Notes: generated by a model from the sequence alone, not told the origin. A stretch of DNA of 64,000 nucleotides from Unio delphinus (GCA_029339505.1 JAQISU010000346.1:667001-731000); one strand, 5' to 3'. Positions 23,124 to 35,074 are shown, counted from the first letter of the stretch. Made by a program: numbers and translations.

Positions 23124-23946
23124 CGTGCTTAGGCTCGAATAAACAGTAACATAGAAAGAGTGAAAATAACAAGCTTGTAAAAACTTAGTAAACAATTTAT
23201 TGAGCACAAATATTTTCCAGAAAAGAAAAATAAACTTACGGTTTTAAGAATCAATTCCAAAATTAATCCAAAAATAATTCAAAATATAATCCACTAGAGA
23301 AATTGCAAAAGTCCTGGTAATGAAATGTCCAAATAATTCCAAGTTCGAATGTTAGTGAAGCATCCAAGTTGGAAGACGATGTCACGTGATGAAGTCAGTT
23401 CTTGAAATGAAATTCAATGAGCACAATTATTTTCCAGATAAATAGCAAAATAAATCCTCCTGATCCAAACGAATTGAAATAATTTCCAATACAAGGTAAT
23501 TTAAAATAACTCAAAACGACACAACTTAATATTCTAACAGCCCAACTTCTACTAAATAGTTCGCTCCAAAACATAATTTATATACCTGTTTTTACGTAAA
23601 CAAGAAAGAGGTCACATGATCTTCTAGAATCTTTTAGGACAAATTTAATTTTAAAAAATCTCGTACACACAGCATGGGCCAACTAAAAATAGAAAGATGT
23701 TTATAACAAAGCTCCATAATGTCCTTGGAATCAATCAATCACTTTAAAAGCTTGTTTATAACTCTGAAGACAGGTCAGAAATGAGGTCACCACCTGGTGT
23801 TTATTCTTAGAGTAATATGTCATCCCGCTTTCTAAAAAAAATATCTCCCAATGAATGAATCTTAAACTTAAAATGTCAGATTGGAATCTGACAAACAAAC
23901 AATTAAAATAAAAAATAAATGACCCAAATCAAATACACGTAACAGT
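23121..23946. other. AT-rich non-coding stretch
   Basis: No gene recognised. Two diverged pieces sharing TGAGCACAA(A)TATTTTCCAGA lie near 23199 and 23418 and suggest an old duplication of about 215 bp. Confidence 0.5.
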
Positions 23947-24164
<218 letters not shown>

Positions 24165-24351
24165 ATATACGTGCGTGTCTATGCGTTGTATTTGTTTTGA
24201 TATCATATCGTTAATATAATGCATACCCCATTTATTTTGAAGTATATCTTTGTGTCTAATAAATACTCTGTACACTGGCAAATAATAAAGTTTATATTCT
24301 TTTCCGGAACCCAGTACAGCTGTCCATTAATCATATTCATAACTATCTCTC

Positions 24352-24583
24352 GGGGGTCCAGGGTGGCCAAATGGTGTAAGGCGTTCGCCATTACAGATCA
24401 CGGACATCTCAACTTTGTCTGCGTGGGTTCGAGTCTTAGGCTTGGCCAACATGTACATGTGAGAAACTTTCCAGAATCTTCCCGAGGGATGGTCATTTTC
24501 CCGATATTTGTTTGGGTTCCATTAGATATACAGGCCATCATTTATCATGTGCTGAAAAAGGCAATAAGCTCCCAGGTATAATA
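24352..24583 (+). mobile_element. tRNA-derived SINE, family 1, copy 3
   Basis: Head TGGCCAAATGGTGTAAGGCG, B box GGGTTCGAGTC at about 24425 and tail TGTGCTGAAAAAGGCAATAA. It lies about 720 bp upstream of the first GPCR gene on the same strand. Confidence 0.8.
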
Positions 24584-25301
24584 TACATGTCGAGGTGACT
24601 AAAACGTCCTTTAAATGTAGCGCTCTAAATCGCAGCATTTGCATGGCGCCTCAAATACTTGATGCGCATTTATTTCACTGTGAAATCAGTAACTTCGCTA
24701 TCATATTTGAGTACAGCGACTTCGTCTTGATTAGATTATGGCTCAATATGAAGTGATCTTGCCAAAAGCGGCATCTGTCCTTTCTGATATTGCTTTATTC
24801 TTGATTAAAACCATATCTTCTTACTAAGATGTTAGAAAAGTCTTTGGCAGTCAAAGGGGTGTGGGAGGCTTTTGAAATACTTGTGTTACTCCATTTCTGA
24901 AGGAAGCTTTAGTTGAATGTTAAACAGTAATCGTTATCATAATGCTTTTGTGGTAAGGTACAGCAACTATAAAAAAAACACAAAAAGAACGTTGTCTGCT
25001 CTGTAAGCTATTATAAGTTTCAGTAAATACTTGAAATCAACACGGCATCATTCTATTCATAATAGGAAGAAATTAGTGTTTAATAGTGACCAGGAATAAT
25101 AGAGTTTTAAAAATAAATATTACCCTGTACTAATTTTTGTAAAGTCTTATCTCATCGGTGACCACAAAAAGGGAATGTTTCCGTGACTGTCAAACAGTAC
25201 TAAACAGCGTACAAATTTACCTGGAAGGTAAGCGCAAATAAGACCTGTTGTCTTAGACGAACGGATGTCTCGTTCGTAGACCTAGCTTTAATCTTAAACT
25301 T
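24584..25301 (+). other. upstream region of the first GPCR gene
   Basis: No coding sequence. No convincing TATA box was placed. The pyrimidine-rich stretch ending CGTTCGTAG at about 25279 could be a splice acceptor for an upstream 5' non-coding exon, which is inference only. Confidence 0.4.
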
Positions 25302-26453
25302 ATGAACATGAACTCGGATCAAGAAGAAAGCATGAGTTTGAGCGCTCTGAATGACGAAGTGGCCAAGGAAAATATAGGAGGGGCCGTATTCGTTGGAATA
25401 CTAATGTTGGTAGGATTTATTGGGAACAGCCATTCTGTGTACATTTATTTTTTCAGGTACAAATCTTCGTCATATAGGACATTTGTGTTGTGCTTGGCAC
25501 TCATTGACGTCCTGGCTTGTTGTATTACTATGCCGTTTGTGCTTTATATGCAGAGGTACCCGCTCATGTTTCAAAATGGCCCTGTGTGCAAGATAATGAA
25601 AATGACGACTTATTTCATTACAATTGGATCGGCAGCTATTCTCCTTATCATTGCTACTGAAAGATACAGAAAAGTATGTGTTCCCCATGGAACTCAGATT
25701 CTTGAAGACAAGGCTAAGATTGCATGCGTCATTGGATGTATTGGCTCGTTTGCACTTTCCTGGCCTACCTTGGTCCTATATGGGAGCAGATCGGTGGATA
25801 CAGGAAGAGCGAACATAACAGGGTTCGACTGTGACGTGTCTGACGAATACTGGGAAACACCATATCCAACTATTTTAAAGTTGGGTTTGTTATTTGTTTT
25901 CATAGTCAGTGCAGTTGTGCTTAGTGTAATATATTCCTTGATTTGGCGGCAGATTGTACGCAGGAGGAAGTTTCGAGATAGTGATACGCGATCGTATTTG
26001 AAAACAAGAACAAGGCCACTAAATGACAACGAAGGACCATTTGAACCAGAAGAGAATAAATCAGTAGAAAAAAGTTCACAGAAGAATACGGACACCACGG
26101 GCTGCGATCATGAGAATGATCAACAACGTGCAAGTGATAATGTTAAAAATTCACACCAGAAAAAAGGCTTTAAAAAAGCCGAAAAAGCAACTCTTGTTCT
26201 TTTTCTCATAACCACAATATTTTGTATAAGCTTTTTGCCGCATCTCATTCTTAGAATCTGTGAGTTTCTGAACAAATCTTTTGTTTCCGATATGTCTTTT
26301 CTAGGCAAGGTGATGTACAATATTTTTCGCTGGTCGTTCTTTATCAACCACATGGCTAATCCAATAATGTATGGCCTATATGACCAAAGGTATAAATCAG
26401 AATTGCAAAGAATTTACAAAAATATATCATACTGCTTTTGTACAAGACAATAG
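25302..26453 (+). CDS. intronless rhodopsin-class (class A) GPCR, paralogue 1
   Basis: A complete 383-residue seven-helix receptor in the plasma membrane. TM1 about 27-51 with GFIGN (N42). TM2 about 58-83 with LALIDVLAC (D69). C96 before TM3 pairs with C177 in the second outer loop. TM3 ends in ERY (120-122) followed by RKVCVP. TM4 has W154. TM5 (about 190-214) lacks the usual proline. The third inner loop of about 80 residues is hydrophilic. TM6 has FCISFLP (307-313), so Phe replaces the usual Trp of CWxP. TM7 has NPIMY (353-357). The tail is short, with Cys 378 and 380 as possible lipid sites. N171 (NIT) may be glycosylated. Met3 is an alternative start and aligns best with the paralogue. 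The ligand is unknown; it looks like an orphan, peptide-receptor-like member of a lophotrochozoan expansion. Confidence 0.95.
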   Translation: MNMNSDQEESMSLSALNDEVAKENIGGAVFVGILMLVGFIGNSHSVYIYFFRYKSSSYRTFVLCLALIDVLACCITMPFVLYMQRYPLMFQNGPVCKIMKMTTYFITIGSAAILLIIATERYRKVCVPHGTQILEDKAKIACVIGCIGSFALSWPTLVLYGSRSVDTGRANITGFDCDVSDEYWETPYPTILKLGLLFVFIVSAVVLSVIYSLIWRQIVRRRKFRDSDTRSYLKTRTRPLNDNEGPFEPEENKSVEKSSQKNTDTTGCDHENDQQRASDNVKNSHQKKGFKKAEKATLVLFLITTIFCISFLPHLILRICEFLNKSFVSDMSFLGKVMYNIFRWSFFINHMANPIMYGLYDQRYKSELQRIYKNISYCFCTRQ

Positions 26454-27184
26454 CGATATTTATCTCTTGCTTAAAGTCACGTCGAGTCCATAATCGTTGC
26501 ATATATTGTTGTTATTTTGCAAACATATTGAATTTCAAAATTTATAAATTGAAATTATGAAACTGTTGCGTTATTACTAGTTATTGGAAGACAATCTGGC
26601 TAGCATGGGTATACGGGAAAAATTAATAATTACGCTGTCATTGTGTTTTGTACGACAGTTAACAAAGGTCGTTTCCTGTTAAAAATGACAATTACCCTAA
26701 CTCTGTGGACTGGTATGGGAATAAGGGCAATTTAATATTATGGGATAGTGGGGTTATCTGTAATAATTGTTACACTGTGTGTCAGTTTTGGGTCCAATGG
26801 AATTATAATGCCGAAACCTTCCGAAAATATATTGTGGGCCATTTTGGCGCTCTGGGGGAATTTAACCTCGTTTGTAACTTTATGAATAAATATAACGGCA
26901 TGGTTTCTAATGAAAGTCGACCATTGTGGGTCACTATGTATATCCAACTTACACCTTTACTAACCTGATGATATAGTCACACCATAAACTTAGAGTTCAG
27001 GTGTCAATATAAATTCAAAATGGTGGCTGTAATGAGTTTTATCTAGGTAAATGAGTAGTAGTTTTAACATGCCCATATTTCATAGTGTCAGATGAGCGGT
27101 CTTAATAAAATGTTGAACCTAATACGGAATTTAGCTGAAAATAAATGTCCCGGAATATTTTCCTAACATAGCCAATGCTCTACA
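26454..27184. other. downstream of GPCR 1, no gene recognised
   Basis: AT-rich. An open + strand frame at 26705-26968 reads no recognised domain. AATAAA occurs at about 26886 and could serve the GPCR transcript. Confidence 0.45.
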
Positions 27185-29205
27185 AGACAGGGGTGATCAT
27201 TGTGGACCTTCTTGCAATGAGGTTACCGATGAAACAGGGAGACGGCTGATCGAGTTCGCAAGCTACAATAACTTGGTAATAGCCAACATCCTGGGCCAAC
27301 ATAAAGCTTTACGATACTGGACATGGCAAGCACCAAATGAACCCATCATAACCAGATGGACTACACACTGGTTCAAAACCGTTACCGATCTGGCATCAAT
27401 ATAGCAAAACAAGAACGTTCCCAGGTGCTGATGTTGTGAGTGATCACGAGTCATGATTATGAACTTCCGAGTGAGGCTGAAGACAGTTAACAAGCCAAAG
27501 AACATCAAGCTCAAATTCAACTTTGAACAACTGAAGGACCCTAACATCTGCAAGTCATTCCAAGTCACAAATGGAGGAAAATTTGCTCCACTCCTTGTGA
27601 TGGATGTTCATGTTCAGGTGATGATATACACTTTCAACGCAGTCATGACAACAGCTGCCAAGAACATCATTGGCTTCCATAGCCCAAAGAAAAAAACAAA
27701 CAACCCGGGTTACAAAAGAGATTCTGAATTTATGTGATACCCGAAGAGACCTCTAAACTCCAGACACACAACAGGGGCAATGGAGTACAAATAAATAACA
27801 AGAATATCAGAAGAAAACAAACCGTGAAGAAAGCAAGAGTAGAGTGGAATGGACAAAAGTGCACAGAAATATAGAGCAGTCTGATAAAGAATAGCAGCAA
27901 AAAGGCATTCCAAATTGTAGAAGACCTAACCAGACAGAAGCAACCAAGAGTCAGTATAATTCAAGACGAAAGTGGAAAATGCCTCATAGAAGCGAGTGAC
28001 ATTGCAGAAAGATGGACTGAGTATTGTTAAGAACTCTACAACCATCAGTTCACAGGAGACCCAAAGGTGCTTGAAGTTCCAAACTCCATACATGATGATA
28101 ATTTTCCCATTCTCAAAGAAGAGGTGGCGTCAGCAATAAGAGCACTGAAGAATGGGAAGGCAGCTTAGCTTATCAAGAATATGTTTGTTTGTGGGGGGTG
28201 GGGTGGGGAGGGGGGAACCGTGATAGAGCTACTAACAAAATGTGCAACAAGATCTGTCAGACAGGTGAATGGCAAACACAGTGGACACATTCACTGCATA
28301 TAACACTCGCCAAAAATGGCAAACTCCAGCTGTGCCAAAATTACAGAACTATCAGTTTGATCAGCCACGCTAGTAAGGTGATGCTGAAGATCATCTTGAA
28401 CATACTTAAACCACAAACAGAAAAAATAATCACTGAAGAACAGGCCGGGTTCAAGAGTGGAAAAGGTACAACAGCACAAATATTCAATTTTAGGGATCTG
28501 TGTGAAAAGTACTTGCAACACCAACAAGACATCTATCATGTGCTCATCGATTTCAAAAAAGGCATTTGACAGTGTGTGGCATGCATAAGGCAGTGTGTGC
28601 CACAATGAAGAAGTACAACATGGGTCAAAAGTTGACAAATACCATTAAGTAGCTGTATGCCAAGACTACCAGTACAGTCATTGCTCAAGGTTTTGTGGGG
28701 GACTGGTTCAGACACCAGTTGGAGTACGTCAAGGCTGTCTCCTATCACTCATCTACTTAGAACGCATCATGAGCGAAGCCCTGTAAATCCACTGTCGGAC
28801 AGACAGCATTGGAGAGCGTACCATCAACAACTTCCTCTTTGCAGACGACATTGATGGGCTGGCAGGCAGTGAAGACGAGCTTGCCACCTTGGTGAAGAAC
28901 CTGGCTGAAACATCTTCTTGATTTGACGTGCAGATAAGTGCCGAGAAGACAAAGTTGATGACAGATAGTACCACTGGAGCTAACAGTCTATCGACAACAG
29001 TCCTGCAGGACAGCGTCCAAGGGGGACAGCATGAGATGCAGATATATAAAAAATGGACTGACAACATCACATAATGGATCAGGAAAGGTTTTTCAGAGAC
29101 ACGGGCATTGGCACATATCGAGACAAGGAAACTGGTCAGATGTTCAGCAGCATAGTGCCTTGACGGCCGCACTAGGTCAAGAGACCGATGATGATGATGA
29201 GCCAA
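27185..29205 (+). mobile_element. long decayed RTE-like LINE (endonuclease to RT)
   Basis: Successive + strand blocks follow the order of an RTE-type ORF. End of the endonuclease: GRRLIEFASYNNLVIANILG near 27239, SDHES/MIMNFRVRLKTV near 27440-27480. Linker: NIKLKFNFEQLKDPNICKSF near 27500. RT start: NYRTISLISHASKVMLKIIL near 28343. Finger and palm: EEQAGFKSGKGTTAQIFNFR near 28436, HVLIDFKK near 28538. Then GVRQGCLL-like near 28723, active-site block FADDIDGLAG near 28840 and AEKTKLMT near 28942. It ends with a GATGATGATGATGA tail at about 29188. Many stops and frameshifts, and a G-rich insertion near 28195, show that it is dead. Confidence 0.85.
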
Positions 29206-29500
29206 AACTAGAATGAATAATTAAATCCCGAAACGGAAACGGAATTTATCTGGGACTAAGGAATATAAAATATTTCATTTCATTGTCTGACACTGAAAGT
29301 AATACATAAATATAAAAACTAAAAGTTATAAAATAATTGTAATAAATGTCAAAGAATTTAGAAGTTAAAAAATAAAATTACGAATTGAAAAATATTCTTA
29401 ATAACAAGGAAACACATCTTTGCAGAGCCTTACTGACCAAACAGCACGCATCCTTGCATACAAACAAAGGCTATTCCGAATGTTGTTCTTTCATTATCTT

Positions 29501-29628
29501 GCATACATACATACATACATACATGCATGCATGCATGCATGCATGCATGCATGCATGCATACATACATACATACATACATACATACATACATACATACAT
29601 ACATACATACATACATACATACATACAT
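29501..29628. repeat. (CATA)n / (CATG)n compound microsatellite
   Basis: GCATACATAC start, then a GCAT block, then a long ACAT run. Confidence 0.97.
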
Positions 29629-29905
29629 TGATGACGCTTAAAACAGATAATCTTTCAGTCAAAGACTGTGCTGAAAATGAATAATTTTCATTAATATTCT
29701 CAGTTCTGCAGATGTGAATGACTATAATCAATTTCCAGGACATATTTAGAGAGACAAGAGACAAGTAAATTCTATTCAACGACTCAGTACACAATATTTT
29801 ATTTATGTTTGTGATGTGTTAGTATAACATTTAAAATGCATTAAAACACAATGCTACCATAATTACACATGAATCGGTGATTTTGAAAAAAATAAATACA
29901 TAGAC
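29629..29905. other. AT-rich non-coding spacer
   Basis: Nothing recognised. Confidence 0.5.
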
Positions 29906-30049
29906 GATCTCAAATGGGTAAAAATTTAATATTGAATTTATTAAACGAGTTGAAAAATGTCCAGCTTTTGGGAGCCTTAGCGAGCAACAGTTGGACATTA
30001 TTCAACGAGTTTCATAAATTCAGTATTAAATCAATACAGTTTGAGATTC
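29906..30049. mobile_element. 144 bp foldback (hairpin) element
   Basis: The arms of about 60 bp are imperfect inverted complements. GATCTCAAA at 29906 pairs with TTTGAGATTC at 30040, and AACGAGTTGAA near 29945 pairs with TTCAACGAGTTT near 30001. ATGTCCA pairs with TGGACAT around the loop. No coding content. It looks like a palindromic MITE. A hairpin RNA is an alternative. Confidence 0.75.
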
Positions 30050-31035
30050 TTTTTATCACATAGTTTTTATTTCAGTGGAAATTATTCAGATAGAAAGAAG
30101 AATAGTTTCGTTAATTCAGACAGACAGACAGTGCACTTTTCATTTGTTGTGCATAAAATATAGTCACAAACAAAGATGAACTAATAAAAGTAGATTGCAC
30201 ATTTGTACAAACTATAAATCAAAGAAAAAGCTTCCATCCGAATAAGCAGAGCGTTTATAACGACAAAATCAGAGGATACTGCACAATAATTTCATGGGCT
30301 TATTTAGACAAATCAGAATCACATAAAATTATATTTTAACATGCGGTAATATCAAAACATATGAAACTTGTACATACTATAGGCAAACTATATCTACTAT
30401 GCGATACAAATTGGTATGAATGTCCATTTGTTGATAAAAACACATGCATATCAATAAGTGACAACCTTTATCCTTTTATGAGAAAAAATGGTGTTCGCAT
30501 TTGCGAGTTTACAAAGGTGTATGTGACCTTTTTGTTTCATTAAAAATATAAAATGGACTTTTTACTGGTGTTATTACACTCATGTTTCAGTTTCGGTACG
30601 ACAAGAAATACTTTCCATATCACCTTGTTCAAGGAATGCCACGTTACAAAAATGACGACTGATCGGGCTCTTTCTAAAATTGATTACATCATATGCGTAA
30701 CAAGAACGGAAAATGTGGTTGAACACTGATAGCGAGACAAGCATTTATACAGTAATAGAACAAAGGAACAGGTTCATAATATTTGTAAGCACGCGATCAT
30801 GGAGTTCTTTTTTTTTAGAAACGTTAATTCGTGAATTCTCGTCATTTGTTCAAGTGGACGTAAATCAAAATGAGTCATGTGTGTGAAATCACCTTGCTAA
30901 TTGAATAGCAAATGAAACTACGAGAAACAATGTCAATTCAAAACTCCATATCAGCCATTTGTTTCCCAAGATATTTCTGAAATTTGACTATTGATGCTAA
31001 TATCTGATGAAGAAATAGATCATACTCTCAACTTT
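30050..31035. other. AT-rich non-coding stretch
   Basis: No gene or repeat recognised. Confidence 0.5.
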
Positions 31036-31347
31036 TATCGTCGTTTTACTGAATGATATTTTATCGTCGTTTTACTGAAAGATATTTTATCGTCGTTTTG
31101 CTCAAGGATATTTTATCGTCGTTTTACTCAAGGATATTTTATCGTCGTTTTACTCAATGACATTTTATCATCGTTTTACTCCAGGATATTTTATCGTCGT
31201 TTTGCTCAAGGATATTGTATTGTCGTTTTACTCTAGGATATTGTATCGTCGTTTTACTCAAAGATCTTTTATCGTCGTTTTGCTCAAGGATATTTTATCG
31301 TCGTTTTACTCAAGGATATTTTATCGTCGTTTTACTCAAGGATATGA
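31036..31347. repeat. 26 bp minisatellite, exactly 12 copies
   Basis: Units start TATCGTCGTTTTACTCAAGG and keep register over 312 bp. Minor variants include GCTCAAG and ACTGAAAG. Confidence 0.95.
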
Positions 31348-31927
31348 CAATATGTTATTGGCTAGGTCTGGTCAGATGCACTGTTTGATATGTACGCTTT
31401 CTAAATTTCACAATGTGTTTTCATCCAAACGAAATAAAAATCTGCCAGTCTGCAATTATTAAGGTATACCACCCAGGCACCCATCATTTGAAATGTAAAT
31501 ACAATTGTTAAATTACGGGGACTAACTCTAAGAGCGCAAATTTCGCAAAGCCGTTTCTTATTAGTGATTCACGTACCTGTCAAGATATAACTACATACCA
31601 TGTTTTCATGGGGATATTTCAAACGGTTCCGCAGCTGTTAACTGGACAAGGATGTGACGGACCGACAAAGTTTGTAATATAAATGTGGATGTCTCTAAAA
31701 ATGATGATCAAACTCCATAGTGTACGTGACACATTGGTGAGTTACGATACGGAATCATGCCAAGTTTCCTGAAGATATTCCGAAAGGGTTCAGGTCATAT
31801 GTTAAATGCATGTCATGGACGGACGGAGAAGCGGACTCGATTACATCCTCCTCCTCCAATGACTCCATTACATCCCCCTCCAACTTCCTTTCCTTGGAGT
31901 ATAATTATTTGTTATATGCTCATTCTT
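31348..31927. other. non-coding stretch with a possible short interspersed repeat
   Basis: Sequence at about 31735-31835 (CATGCCAAGTTTCCTGAAG ... GGACGGACGGAGAAG) resembles a short repeat common in invertebrate genomes, with a GGACGGAC-type tail. Only one copy is present here. Confidence 0.35.
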
Positions 31928-32081
31928 TGTCTGTGAATGAACTAAGCAGGCCGTTTAATTATCTTGAATGATGATAAAGATGACGCATAGATGAATTAGT
32001 TCAGTCACAAAAAAAACTATCAACCAATTAAATACTAAAAATGGGGGGGGGGGGCTATTAGCGCATGAATATAGATATTGC

Positions 32082-34038
32082 ATACATGCCAACCCCTGAC
32101 GAGGAAAAAGTGTAATCCAAGTGGTCAAAAAGAGGAATCCAAGCAGAAAAAGAGTAATCCACATATAACATACTACAATTACAATTAACAATGATTTATT
32201 TGCTTTTCTCGTCTTTTATCATTCATTAATGGTTCAAGTGTTCATATGTAGCACTTTTAGCTTTAGAAAGCAACAGATTGTTATGTTGCATTTCAAAACA
32301 TTTTGTACCAGCTGAGGCCATGAATGTTTTGCATACCAGTAGAGCACTCAGTACCGGGTTACTTAGCCTGGACCTGAATTCAGTTTTATTTTTGTTAACA
32401 ACACTGAACAATCTCTCACAGTCAATATTCCTTTCATAACCTGACAAAGAAGAGGAAATTTATTTCTTCCAGTGATAGAGTCTTTTAGCTGGGAAATAAG
32501 GTGCCATTTGTACATCAACTCTATCTGCATTAAGTATATTGTCAGGTAGAATCCCAACTTGATACTTCAGGAATTCTTCTTCCAGATGATCCAAGTTAGA
32601 CAAGGGTGGCAATAGAAAGGGATATCTCTTGACAGAGAATCTAACACTTTTGAAGCTTTTTGACTGTCAGCTGCAAACCCCATACAGTTCTGCCAACTTA
32701 TGTCATGTTTCTTCAAAACATTGTCAAGCAAATCAAAAATGTTTTGTCCAGTGGAATCTACTGTTAATTCTGGTAAAGAAAGAAGAACACTCATGACTTT
32801 GCCTTTTTCACTGTCAAAGTATCTAACACATACTGGGTACAACTTTTTATCATCATAATCACAACTCCCCTCTGTGGCAATACTAAACGGCCCAATTTTC
32901 ATTGCTTCTGCAATTTTAAGTGAAGTATCTTCTGCTAGGCACCAAACAATGTGCGATGATTTTGTTCTTGCACAAGCATATTTTTCCGCAATTTTCGAAT
33001 CAGGAAAAATCCGCTTGAACAAGGGACCAACATGGTCTGCTACCGCTAAGGGTAGTCTGTGTTCTATTAAAATCTCGGTAAATAACACCTCAGCATTTAT
33101 AGTATTCAAGTCTGCACTTGAGCTCTGCTGTAAATAAGAAGTTACCTTAGTATTTGAGTTCGTAATGCGAGCTAATTCGATGTGTTTCCTTGTTTTCATG
33201 TGTTTTTCCACATCAAATTTACCACCATGACCAATGCTAAAATCGTTTCCGCACAGTCTGCAATGAGCATGATGCTGTCCTAGAATGGAACGCTGTATTA
33301 TGCCATTCATATATTCATCTTTGAATCTTTGGAGGACTCGTTGTTTTGCTTTTTTCTGATCCATCTGCGAAATTCTTGGGGAAAAAAATGTGCTCTAACA
33401 TACACAAAGACTAGAATCCATCTTAACATCTGAAGCCATTTAGCGCCAACGATTAGACGTCACGTGATGATGCCCTCGTCGTGTTTGGAGGATTGATTAC
33501 ATTTTGCTTTGTTTATTATTGACTTTTTCTAACCCATCTGTGAAATTATTTAAGAGATATTTTTTGCACTCATAAACGCATTGAGAATTTTTTAATACTT
33601 TTAGCGCAAAAAAACTTTTAGACTGGTTCTGCACTATACAAAATTAGAACAAAGAGTACGTGCATAATGATTTAAACAAAATAGAAACCAGTCTGTTCTC
33701 TCCTCACTAAGCCGCTATAAATAGAATATGAGGTCGAAAGTTTGAAAGTATCTTAGTAACATGATAGTTGCTATAAATAGAACATGAATATTAGGAAAGT
33801 CCACGGACAAGTATACTCGTATATCGTAGTTATGTAGAAGCAGGGTATTTTTTAATTAAAAATAAAACAGTATGTAAAATATAAAGTAATGCTAATAAAA
33901 ACGAAAAAAAAAAATATTTTTTTTTTTTGCAAGATGGATATATCGAAAAAGCGTAATCTATAAACGTTAACGCGTAACGCGGAATTTAGTGGGAAAAAGC
34001 GTAATGATTACGCCAAAAGCGTAATGGTTGGCATGTAT
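32082..34038 (-). mobile_element. hAT superfamily DNA transposon, non-functional
   Basis: Terminal inverted repeats of 13 bp (ATACATGCCAACC at 32082 and its complement ending at 34038). Each side has GATATTG plus one further base (32074-32081 and 34039-34046, 7 of 8 matching), the size of a hAT target duplication. Subterminal copies of an AAAAAG(C/T)GTAAT-like motif sit near both ends (about 32104, 32150, 33946, 33993, 34014) and are likely transposase binding sites. The interior holds a broken BED-finger transposase on the - strand. Confidence 0.88.
32226..33364 (-). pseudogene. hAT transposase with BED-type zinc finger, broken
   Basis: It starts at ATG 33364-33362. Residues 1-60 include a BED-like finger (CRLCGNDFSIGHGG ... 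HMKTRKH). Then come a region typical of ZNF862/KIAA1586-like hAT proteins (KIAEKYACARTKSSHIVW, IGPFSIATEGSCDY) and GFAADSQKASKVLD, corresponding to a conserved Ala-Asp block. The frame breaks at about 32590. A second frame then reads LSNLDHLEEEFLKYQVG and, past an in-frame stop near 32475, GYERNIDCERLFSVVNKNK, the hAT C-terminal dimerisation domain, ending at 32226. The central catalytic and insertion part between the two is missing, so it is deleted as well as frame-shifted. Confidence 0.85.
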
Positions 34039-34260
34039 GATATTGTGTATTTATTTAACTAAGCTTGCATATTTTCTTTCGGAATCTATAAGGAATGCAA
34101 TTAATTTGTTTCTTTCATTGTGCTTTATTTTAGTATTCATCATTGTAAGAAACGCAAAACGAGTATACAATAAAAAGGTTATTTCAATTGTTTAGTAAAG
34201 TATGAACTTGTTTTTGTTCTTCAGAAGTATAAAACGGCCTGCTTAGTTCATTCACAGACA

Positions 34261-34867
34261 GAAGTATACTACACTCATAACGTCGAGCAGTATAGCTTAG
34301 AAAATCTCACTTATATTTTTTCATACAAATACAGTATCATTGAAATATAATAACGATTAATATGTAGATATATACATATTTCATAACAGTCTACGTTGTG
34401 TACGTCGACAACGATCTGGTGTACCACTGATATGAAACAGTAGCTAGTAAAAATTTATGTAAAGAGAAGATTCACGACGATAACATTATGTAATCATTGT
34501 TCATTGTTATTTCAGAACAGTCTACGCCATGTACGTCGACAACGATCTGACGTACCACTGCTATGAACATGGGCGAGTAGAAATTTATGTAAACCAAATA
34601 TTTACACTGATATCATTATGTAAACAATGGTAATTTTCATTATATTGCCAGGACGACTTACATAGAACTATGTACTAAAGAAATATGATGACGTATATAT
34701 GGGAATAATACCGCGTCTCGAACTTTGACCTTCGCACGACTATGAAGTATCGGCTTACATGTGCAGAAATATTGCTACTTTGGATTTTAAAACGTGCAGA
34801 GAACATGCACAGCATTTTTCCATACGACTGAATGCCTTGTTGAAATAAATGTATCATTTTGGTAGAA
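34261..34867 (+). other. duplicated ~129 bp segment with an exon-like core
   Basis: Two tandem copies start at about 34380 and 34508. Each has a pyrimidine/ATTTCA(T/G)AACAG start, a GTACGTCGACAACGATCTG core and a TTTATGTAAA end. In the second copy the core is open between an AG (TTATTTCAG at 34507-34515) and a GT (TTTATGTAAACC near 34588). It would read TVYAMYVDNDLTYHCYEHGR and a few more residues. The first copy has a stop in the same frame (TGA near 34428). It could be a small exon or chance. No flanking exons were found. Confidence 0.35.
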
Positions 34868-35040
34868 TCCAGATGTGTTTTCAGATCTTTGTGGAATTAT
34901 ACCTGATGTTTACAATGTGTTATAAGACTTGTGTGTATTTATCGCTGATGTATACAAAGTGTTATCAGATCTATGTGGCATTATGCCTGAATCATACAAT
35001 ATGTTATCAGATCTGTGAGGAATTATGCCCGATGTTCCTT
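34868..35040. repeat. ~54 bp degenerate tandem repeat, ~3 copies
   Basis: Units share TGTTATCAGATC(T) and a TGTGGAATTATGCCTGA-like core. It lies directly 5' of the LINE at 35075. Confidence 0.7.
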
Positions 35041-35074
35041 ATGTATCTGCAAGTGTCTTTGCAAATGTAATATA

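Larger units (their letters stand above)
31928..34260. repeat. 29 bp inverted repeat pair bracketing the hAT element
   Basis: 31928-31956 and 34232-34260 are perfect inverted complements over 29 bp (left arm begins TGTCTGTGAATGAAC and ends GGCCGTTT). They lie outside the hAT element, 125 and 193 bp from its ends. The right arm is also flanked by a direct 10 bp repeat, CAGAAGTATA, at 34222-34231 and 34259-34268. It may be an outer element into which the hAT jumped, or a templated-repair scar. Confidence 0.8.

Noticed and set aside
25470..26353. Open frames opposite or out of frame within GPCR 1 (and likewise in GPCR 2)
   Set aside because: They overlap a strongly supported receptor gene and show no similarity of their own.
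26705..26968. 87-codon open frame after GPCR 1
   Set aside because: No recognisable domain, start context or exon signals; a chance frame is likely.
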